From contig PABE01000034.1 of NCBI GenBank assembly GCA_002702725.1, positions 1-36,507 of the forward strand: DNA of 36,507 bases, given 5' to 3'. Positions 31,880 to 36,507 of the stretch are shown here, one piece after another; within the stretch, counting starts at the first letter, position 1, and each line of letters begins with the position of its first letter. The notes beneath the pieces were generated by a model. The model had not been told where the DNA came from. It saw nothing but the letters and a program-made list of their open reading frames with translations, and searched no databases. This DNA is from Porticoccaceae bacterium. Lineage in GTDB: Bacteria > Pseudomonadota > Gammaproteobacteria > Pseudomonadales > Porticoccaceae. The translations under genes were made by a program, and so were the position numbers.

Positions 31880-32262
31880 TCGTGCTGCATGTCCTGCTCG
31901 TTGGACCGCTCCTGGGACTGTTCACCGTACCCCTTTGCTTCGAGCGATTGCGCAGCATCCTTCGCCTCGGCACGCATCGCGTTGTACTCGTCTTTGGACA
32001 TGCGGTCGAGATGGGCGAACCTGTCGGCCGGCTGGGCGATCTCCGGCGGCGGCCGCATCTCGTGCTGGTGTCCGGAGTTCTGAACTTGCGATGACCCTGA
32101 ACCCTGCGGTTGAACGGGCCCGTCGGAGGTGCCGGTCTTTTCGAATTCTCGCCCTAGGTCGGGGGCGTTTTCGAGCGATGTTCCCTTCAATCCATCGGGG
32201 TAGTAGTGATTCGCGGCAGAGGTTGTCCGTTCGGGGAGATCCCGATTGTGCTGCTTGGCCAT
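31867..32262 (-). CDS. Small hydrophilic protein downstream of the relaxase
   Basis: The 131-residue protein begins MAKQHNRDLPERTTSAANHYYPDGLKG. It is extremely hydrophilic, with Gln/Ser/Gly/Glu-rich stretches (SGSSQVQNSGHQHEM, GEQSQERSNEQDMQHDYER) and a helical patch DRMSKDEYNAMRAEAKDAAQSLEAKGYG. It has no membrane helix. It starts nine bases after the relaxase stop on the same strand, and its 3' end overlaps that of the coupling protein gene by 13 bases, convergently. It may be an accessory of the relaxosome. No family is recognised. Confidence 0.55.
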   Translation of the reverse strand: MAKQHNRDLPERTTSAANHYYPDGLKGTSLENAPDLGREFEKTGTSDGPVQPQGSGSSQVQNSGHQHEMRPPPEIAQPADRFAHLDRMSKDEYNAMRAEAKDAAQSLEAKGYGEQSQERSNEQDMQHDYER

Positions 32263-32271
32263 GCCGTAAGT

Positions 32272-33693
32272 TTAGTGCTCGAGCTCGTCGCGATCACGTT
32301 CATTTTGGCGATCGGTACTCCGATCGAAAGCGGCTTTCTTCCTGAGATACAAATCCATCAGACCGCGGAGCTCGCTGCTGGCGTCGTTCGACTGTGACTT
32401 TGCTGCCGCTGCACCACCGGGAGCCTTGGTACCGATCACCTTTGTGGGCTGTTCGTACGCGATTTTCCTGTCTCGAATCCGAGATTTCCAATCGGTACGG
32501 TTCGCCGCGTCTTCCATTGCGTGCCGGAAGACCAAACTGTGACGCGCAGTGTCGAATACCGCGCGGCTCTCGGCCAATCGTTCCTTCGCAGAGTTCTTGA
32601 TCGGTGCCGTTGCGGCACGCTCGTCACGAAGGCGTCGCCCGAGGATCTTCTTCTCGGCCGCGTCGTGTGTCCGCTTCAGCGCGTCGACCCGGTTCCCATC
32701 GCTCGAAATCGCGTTGTACGCATCAGTGAGAGCGGACTTCCGGTCCTCGGCCGAGAAGATCTTCCGCACATCGACGACACGCAAGACGTTCCGGGCCCGG
32801 CCCGCGATCGACCGGTCACGCTTCACGAAGTCTTTGAGCTCCTTGGACTGCGCTCGGTAGAGATCCTCGAGCACGCCCCGGTACTCGTCGCGGATCTCCT
32901 GGACCGCATGACGAGCCGCTTGCTTCGCTTCGGCCCGGATCGATCGCTCCGCGTCGCGTTGTGACGAGAGCAGGGTGTTCCACTCAGCGGCGTGCCGCTC
33001 ACGCAGACGGCGTGTCTCCCGTCCGAGCCGGGCATCGAGTTCACGCTGTGTCTTCACTGTCTTCTCGTGCTCCGGCCGGCCCTTATGCCCCGATTCGAGC
33101 TCGTGGGTGTGCCGCGGCCGGTCCTTCTTCCCGCGCGTGTACTCGCTGCGGTCGCGGGCCTTCCAGTTGTGCTCACGCTGCTCACACAGGACCTCGCCGT
33201 TCTGCTTCTCGAGATCGAGGGCCCACTTCGAGAGCCGGAGCTTCTCCTTCGACGAGCTCAGCATCCGCCCGTCCTCGGCCGAGACACGGTTGATGACCAG
33301 GTGCACATGCGGCTGCTCCTCGTCGTTGTGGGCCACGATGATCGCCTGGCGGTCCTCAGCCCCGAGCGCCCGGATGGCCCCATCGGCGGCGCTCAGCATC
33401 GCCTCCTTGGTCAGCCCAGAGGATTCCTCGGGGTGCCAGGCGAGCGTGACGTGCATGGCGACCTGGGCGGACTTCCGTCCGGTGTTCTTGATGCCGGCCC
33501 GGGCCTTCAGCTCGGATGCCCGCATTGCCGTCGCCGCCATCACCCGCCATGCGACATGCCCGTTCTGGGTGGCGAGGTTGCGGGTCCGGACCCATTCGAC
33601 GCGTTCGGTCGTGCTCGCCCGACCTTTGTCATGCAGTACGTAGTTGGCGAGACCCCTGAAGCTGGTGCCGCGCGGATGGATTTTGGGGACCAT
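32272..33693 (-). CDS. mobA: Relaxase/mobilization nuclease (VirD2-type domain)
   Basis: The 473-residue protein begins MVPKIHPRGTSFRGLANYVLHD. The candidate catalytic Tyr is Y18 in LANYVL. The metal-binding histidine motif is H122-N-D-E-E-Q-P-H129-V-H131-L-V-I-N135. It nicks oriT, stays linked to the 5' end, and is delivered through the coupling protein. Residues 190-470 are charged coiled coil and helical, a common C-terminal tail (ELKDFVKRDRSIAGRARN, AERSIRAEAKQAARHAVQEIRDEY). It starts within the mobC stop (one-base overlap) and is translationally coupled to it. No primase domain is fused. The full length and motifs indicate it is functional. Confidence 0.9.
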   Translation of the reverse strand: MVPKIHPRGTSFRGLANYVLHDKGRASTTERVEWVRTRNLATQNGHVAWRVMAATAMRASELKARAGIKNTGRKSAQVAMHVTLAWHPEESSGLTKEAMLSAADGAIRALGAEDRQAIIVAHNDEEQPHVHLVINRVSAEDGRMLSSSKEKLRLSKWALDLEKQNGEVLCEQREHNWKARDRSEYTRGKKDRPRHTHELESGHKGRPEHEKTVKTQRELDARLGRETRRLRERHAAEWNTLLSSQRDAERSIRAEAKQAARHAVQEIRDEYRGVLEDLYRAQSKELKDFVKRDRSIAGRARNVLRVVDVRKIFSAEDRKSALTDAYNAISSDGNRVDALKRTHDAAEKKILGRRLRDERAATAPIKNSAKERLAESRAVFDTARHSLVFRHAMEDAANRTDWKSRIRDRKIAYEQPTKVIGTKAPGGAAAAKSQSNDASSELRGLMDLYLRKKAAFDRSTDRQNERDRDELEH

Positions 33694-34037
33694 CAGTCGT
33701 CCCCCTCATCCAGCAACAGGCGTTCGAGGATCTCGCCCACCCGCTGAGCCAACGCCTCCCACTGGTCTGTGAACCGGCTCCCCCGGTGCACCGCCCGGGC
33801 CAGCTGGTTGACGTTGTTCCCCAGGGCGTTGAGCTCCCCGATCAGCCTGGGATCCGCGCCGCGGCGGCCGGTCCCCGCGGGGACGACGTACCCGACCGCC
33901 CGACGCCGGATGTACTCGGCGACATCGAGACCCGCCGCGTCCGCCTGAGCGCGGACGTGGTTCATCTCGGCGATCGTGAAGCGGAGATTGTGCCGCTCGG
34001 TCCGCTTCTCGTCGGGGTGTTTCTCCGGTCGTCCCAT
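33693..34037 (-). CDS. mobC: MobC-like relaxosome accessory protein
   Basis: The 114-residue protein begins MGRPEKHPDEKRTERHNLRFTIAEM, a ribbon-helix-helix-like DNA-binding start. It continues with AGLDVAEYIRRRAVGYVVP and NALGNNVNQLARAVHRG, the diagnostic motif of MobC proteins (LNxxGxNxNQLA). These bind oriT and help relaxase access the nic site. It is immediately upstream of the relaxase gene on the same strand. Its own 5' flank holds the array of hairpins, the expected place for oriT. Confidence 0.88.
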   Translation of the reverse strand: MGRPEKHPDEKRTERHNLRFTIAEMNHVRAQADAAGLDVAEYIRRRAVGYVVPAGTGRRGADPRLIGELNALGNNVNQLARAVHRGSRFTDQWEALAQRVGEILERLLLDEGDD

Positions 34038-34073
34038 GCCGTCTCGTCGGTTCCTTCTCGTTCAGTTTCGCAT

Positions 34074-34350
34074 CCAAGGGCGGTACCTTGGCCGGGATGC
34101 AACGCCGGGCCCGAAGGGCAGACGTTGCTCGTGATGGAGCGCCGAAACGCTCCTCGGGATGCACCGGACGAACCCGGTGCTCGATGGTCCGGGAGAGCGA
34201 AATCTCCCGGTGCGGCCCCGGGTGCACAACCCGGGCCATGGGGGTGCAGGGGGAGCTCGGAGGCTCCCATCTGCTCGCGATCCAACGGCGAACCGTTGGC
34301 CAGACCCGCGGAGCGGGCCCCGGAGGGGTAGTTTTTGGGGCACCAAAAAC
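34074..34350. repeat. Series of about ten short hairpins upstream of mobC (oriT or structured RNA)
   Basis: Stems (left arm; right arm) lie at 34074-34079; 34086-34091, 34099-34104; 34123-34128 (with an inner GCCC-GAA-GGGC), 34136-34141; 34148-34153, 34161-34167; 34174-34180, 34189-34196; 34203-34210, 34217-34223; 34229-34235, 34251-34256; 34263-34268, 34282-34288; 34293-34299, 34305-34309; 34313-34317 and 34331-34338; 34343-34350. All stems are perfectly paired but differ in sequence. Five loops contain CGAA (CCGAAA, ACGAAC, GCGAAA, CGAA and C-GAA-G). Linkers repeat a CTCG...GATG pattern. No convincing gene spans the stretch. It may contain oriT or encode a structured RNA. Confidence 0.65.
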
Positions 34351-34451
34351 ACATCTGGCTATTCTCCGTCCGCGTCTATACGACAAACGCCGCCCCGGGT
34401 TCAAGATCGGAGCGCGAATGTGTACGGTTGTGTGTCTTCGTGCGCCGCCGG

Positions 34452-35150
34452 TCAGGTCAGGCTCGACCACCGCCCGAGGGTCACCAGCGGTTCATCGAGG
34501 CTCGTTTTCGGGTCCCCCGCCGTCCAACGGCAGGCGGGCAGCCGGTACTGCGCCGGGTCGTCCAGGGGCAGGTAGGGGAGGTGGCAAGACAACAGCGTCA
34601 TCCCCGAGTCCGCCGTCGAGAACGTGTGCACCACGCCCCGCGTGAACACGAACACGTCCCGCTCCCGGGCGGCGACGGTCCGGACATCCGAGCCGTCGAA
34701 TCGCTCCACGGTCTTGTCCGAGCAGTGGAAGAAGCCGCGGCCCTCGAGGACGACGATCAGCCGATCGGAGGTCTCGTGGGTGTGCATCGGGAGGTCGTTG
34801 GCTCCCGCCTTCCAGTGAAGCTTGGCGACGCCGGCGGTCTCCGTCTTGCCGAGGAGCTCGGAGCCCAGCCAGGCGGCGCCGCCGACGTGCTCGGAGCCCT
34901 CGAACGGGTACCGGAGTTCGACGGGGTGATCCCGTTCCAGGATCCCGGCGAGTTCCGCGAACGACACGCCCGGGCCGGTCCCCCGGACCGTGCCCATCGC
35001 CGCGACGCGGCGATCGGGGCAACCCCGGCGGATCTCGTCGAAAGTTGTGTGCGCCGAGGCGAGCAGGGCGCTCAGCACGTCCCGACCGGTGGCCGGGCGG
35101 CAGTGGGGGAGGGTGAGCGGGGCGGTAGGAAGAGGAACGGGGCGAGGCAC
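34452..35150 (-). CDS. Cupin-domain protein
   Basis: The 232-residue protein has a C-terminal cupin barrel. It contains P-M-H-T-H-E-T-S-D-R-L-I-V-V-L-E-G-R-G-F-F, with metal-ligand-like His/His/Glu, then RDVFVFTRGVVHTFSTADSG, the second cupin motif with His. GTG at 35150 is the likely start, with GAGGAG six bases upstream. The open frame continues to 35333 but would run across the operators and the divergent regulator gene. Cupins bind small molecules or catalyse oxygenation and isomerisation. The substrate is not predictable. It is divergent from an XRE regulator and shares its operators, so they probably form one regulated unit. Confidence 0.75.
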   Translation of the reverse strand: MPRPVPLPTAPLTLPHCRPATGRDVLSALLASAHTTFDEIRRGCPDRRVAAMGTVRGTGPGVSFAELAGILERDHPVELRYPFEGSEHVGGAAWLGSELLGKTETAGVAKLHWKAGANDLPMHTHETSDRLIVVLEGRGFFHCSDKTVERFDGSDVRTVAARERDVFVFTRGVVHTFSTADSGMTLLSCHLPYLPLDDPAQYRLPACRWTAGDPKTSLDEPLVTLGRWSSLT

Positions 35151-35164
35151 GGCGGTCTCCTCTC

Positions 35165-35222
35165 TGCTCCCAATTCGGGAGCACGACCCCGCCGACTCTA
35201 GCGTGCTCCCGGAATGGGAACA
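35165..35222. promoter_or_regulatory. Two operators between the cupin and XRE genes
   Basis: A perfect palindrome, TGCTCCC-AATTC-GGGAGCA, lies at 35165-35183. A second copy, TGCTCCC-GGAAT-GGGAACA (one mismatch), lies at 35204-35222, 39 bases on. They cover the divergent promoter region and the ATG of the XRE gene, so the regulator probably represses both genes. Confidence 0.65.
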
Positions 35223-35450
35223 AGCCCCCAGCACAGAACTGCTTACAGAATGCTGTGCAAGGCCCTCCTCGCGCAGCGAGAAGCGGCCGAGCTCACGCAG
35301 CGGGCGCTCGCCGCGAAACTCGATAAGCCGCATTCATTCGTAGCCAAAGTCGAGCACGGGGATCGACGGATCGATCCGGTCGAGTTCGTCGAGTGGTGCC
35401 GCGCATGCGGGGCGGATCCCGCCAAGGAGATCCTCCGCATACGGGTGTAG
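35214..35450 (+). CDS. XRE-family transcriptional regulator
   Basis: The 78-residue protein contains a helix-turn-helix (LLAQREAAELTQRALAAKL, then DKPHSFVAKVEHGDRRIDPVEFVEWC) of the XRE/Cro type, nearly filling the protein. Such small proteins bind palindromic operators as dimers. Two matching 7-5-7 palindromes lie at 35165-35222. The ATG at 35214 sits inside the second operator and lacks a ribosome-binding site. ATG 35250 (66 residues) is an alternative that keeps the whole domain. It is divergent from the cupin gene. Confidence 0.8.
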   Translation: MGTSPQHRTAYRMLCKALLAQREAAELTQRALAAKLDKPHSFVAKVEHGDRRIDPVEFVEWCRACGADPAKEILRIRV

Positions 35451-35493
35451 TGGGGGGTTGTCGATCCGCCACGTCCTGTGCTAGATCCTTCAG

Positions 35494-36081
35494 GTGACCA
35501 CACACCCAATCGGCCCGCGTCTGTCCCCGCGAGACCGTGCCGACATCCTCATCGCGGAGTACAACGCCCTGTACGGGCTCGCGACCTTCCGGATGGGCGC
35601 CCTCGACCGGCGGGTGCCCGCGGCCGGCGCAGCGCTGCTCGCGTTCATGGGCTCGGTGCCAGTGCTGCCGGAGACCGCGCAGCATGTGTTTCTCGCGGCG
35701 ATCCCGGCCTCGCTCGTCTGGCTGCTGCGCACCACCATCAACCACGCCCGATCCTTCGAGGATCTCTTGCGCCGAATCGAGCATGTTGAGAACGCGCTCA
35801 ACCGCCTCGCCGGCGACGAACTGATGGGCTTCCAGTCCTCGCACCCGAGCCGGCTGAAAGCGGTGGGGGGTCGAACCGGCGCAGAGACCGTCGTCGCGGT
35901 CCTCATGGCATCGATCATCCTCATCGGCGCGTGCGCCGTCATCGGCTGGGGTGCGCTTCCGCACCCATCCATCGCTCTTGAATATGCCGGGTACCTCGCG
36001 ATCGTGACGGGCTATCTCTCGTGGCTGATCTGGCGGTGGACCCGGTACCGGTACACGGCTCGATCCCCTGCGAACGCGTGA
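35494..36081 (+). CDS. Predicted four-helix membrane protein, unknown
   Basis: The 195-residue protein starts at GTG 35494 (MTTHPIGPRLSPRDRAD). After an EYNALYGLATFRMGALDRR helix it has likely membrane segments near 42-58, 66-80, 132-152 and 163-182, separated by a cytoplasmic helical loop (FEDLLRRIEHVENALNRLAGDELM). The EYxAL...R motif followed by two helix pairs recurs in small bacterial membrane proteins of unknown function. Its stop is six bases before the ardC ATG, so it probably shares that transcript. A role linked to antirestriction or entry is a guess from context. Confidence 0.65.
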   Translation: MTTHPIGPRLSPRDRADILIAEYNALYGLATFRMGALDRRVPAAGAALLAFMGSVPVLPETAQHVFLAAIPASLVWLLRTTINHARSFEDLLRRIEHVENALNRLAGDELMGFQSSHPSRLKAVGGRTGAETVVAVLMASIILIGACAVIGWGALPHPSIALEYAGYLAIVTGYLSWLIWRWTRYRYTARSPANA

Positions 36082-36087
36082 CGGCCG

Positions 36088-36507
36088 ATGGCGCTCGATG
36101 TCTACCAGGCCGTGACGGATCGGATCCTCGAGCTCCTCGAGCGAGGGACCGTCCCGTGGCGTCACCCGATCCGATCTGCGGGCGGGCAAGGCCAATACCC
36201 CACGAACCTCGCATCCAAGCGGGCCTACCGCGGCATCAACGTCTTCCTGCTCGCTGTGACCGCCTGGGCCGAGGGGTACGGCTCGCCCTATTGGCTCACG
36301 TTCCGGCAGACCAAGGAGCGGGGCGGGCACGTCCGCAAGGGCGAGAAGGGGACGCTCGTCATCTTCTGGAAGCAGCACGCGACCCAGGACAAGAAGACCG
36401 GCGAGGACATCACCGTCCCGGTCCTCCGGCACTACACCGTGTTCAACACCGAGCAGTGCGAGGATCTCCGTCTGCCCGATGAGCCTGTCGATGAATCCGA
36501 GGCCGAG
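36088..36507 (+). CDS. ardC: ArdC antirestriction protein, N-terminal part (continues at base 1)
   Basis: The first 140 residues begin MALDVYQAVTDRILELLERG, then TVPWRHPIRSAG, YPTNLASKRAYRGINVFLL, GYGSPYWLTFRQTKERGGHVRKGEKGT, and RHYTVFNTEQCEDL. This is the single-stranded-DNA-binding N-terminal domain (DUF1738) of ArdC. The frame is open to the last base and continues in phase with base 1, where the C-terminal metallopeptidase-like domain lies. The complete protein would be 290 residues, normal for ArdC. The protein protects incoming plasmid DNA against type I restriction. Confidence 0.9.
   Translation, partial: MALDVYQAVTDRILELLERGTVPWRHPIRSAGGQGQYPTNLASKRAYRGINVFLLAVTAWAEGYGSPYWLTFRQTKERGGHVRKGEKGTLVIFWKQHATQDKKTGEDITVPVLRHYTVFNTEQCEDLRLPDEPVDESEAE

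Noticed and set aside
34074-34350. CRISPR array.
   Set aside because: There are no direct repeats of constant sequence, no spacers of uniform size and no cas genes. The units are hairpins with different stems.
34088-34645. A 185-residue plus-strand frame through the hairpin array.
   Set aside because: It crosses ten perfect hairpins and then runs antisense to the cupin gene, with no ribosome-binding site and Arg/Gly/Pro-rich content.

Overview
The window looks like a complete circular plasmid of a high-GC bacterium, cut open inside one gene. The last 140 codons (36088-36507) are the N-terminal half of an ArdC-type antirestriction protein, and the first 150 codons (1-450) are its C-terminal half in the same frame. 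Joining the end to the start gives one intact 290-residue protein. The host is probably a member of Planctomycetota, perhaps Phycisphaerae. This inference rests on a secreted protein that combines FG-GAP repeats with two dockerin-like calcium-loop repeats ending in QYG/NYG, on the many GTG/TTG starts, and on the high GC content. No rRNA, tRNA or core chromosomal gene is present.

Layout. (i) 739-3243 is a tight three-gene operon: a tandem class III nucleotide cyclase, a small E2-like protein with a His/Cys motif, and a membrane protein of the Pycsar-effector type. It reads as an anti-phage cyclic-nucleotide system that borrows the E2 component of short type II CBASS. (ii) 3301-6637 holds small plasmid genes, a DUF2130 coiled-coil protein with a duplicated 69-residue block, and a YefM/ParE-like toxin-antitoxin operon with a third, membrane-spanning gene. 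(iii) 6855-8191 encodes two translationally coupled lipoproteins. (iv) 8347-16771 is an 8.4-kb Tn3-family transposon with perfect 37-bp terminal inverted repeats. It carries tnpA, tnpR, gene remnants, and an MgtC-like protein, a P1B-4 metal ATPase and a YqhA-like membrane protein.

(v) 16834-17994 is a tyrosine recombinase gene preceded by a perfect dif-like 11-6-11 site, probably a plasmid multimer-resolution system. (vi) 18042-21347 holds a large secreted FG-GAP/dockerin protein whose 3' half is AT-rich, plus a small AT-rich secreted partner. (vii) 21469-25306 is the replication and partition module: a winged-helix initiator-like gene, a region with a consensus DnaA box and clustered CATATG octamers, then parA and a ribbon-helix-helix-like partner.

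(viii) 25534-34350 is a region of unknown proteins and transfer genes. It contains an isoleucine-rich protein, a Toprim/DUF3991 protein, an unusual type IV coupling protein with its membrane helices at the C terminus, a relaxase and MobC, and a striking series of about ten short hairpins upstream of mobC. There are no mating-pair genes (no VirB4 or VirB6-11), so the plasmid appears mobilizable rather than self-transmissible. (ix) 34452-36507 is a cupin and XRE regulator divergent pair with paired operators, a membrane protein, and ardC.

The most interesting items are the cyclase-E2-membrane operon, the hairpin array with recurring CGAA loops, the dif-like site next to its own recombinase, and the coupling protein of inverted topology. 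All functional assignments come from reading motifs. No database search was run.
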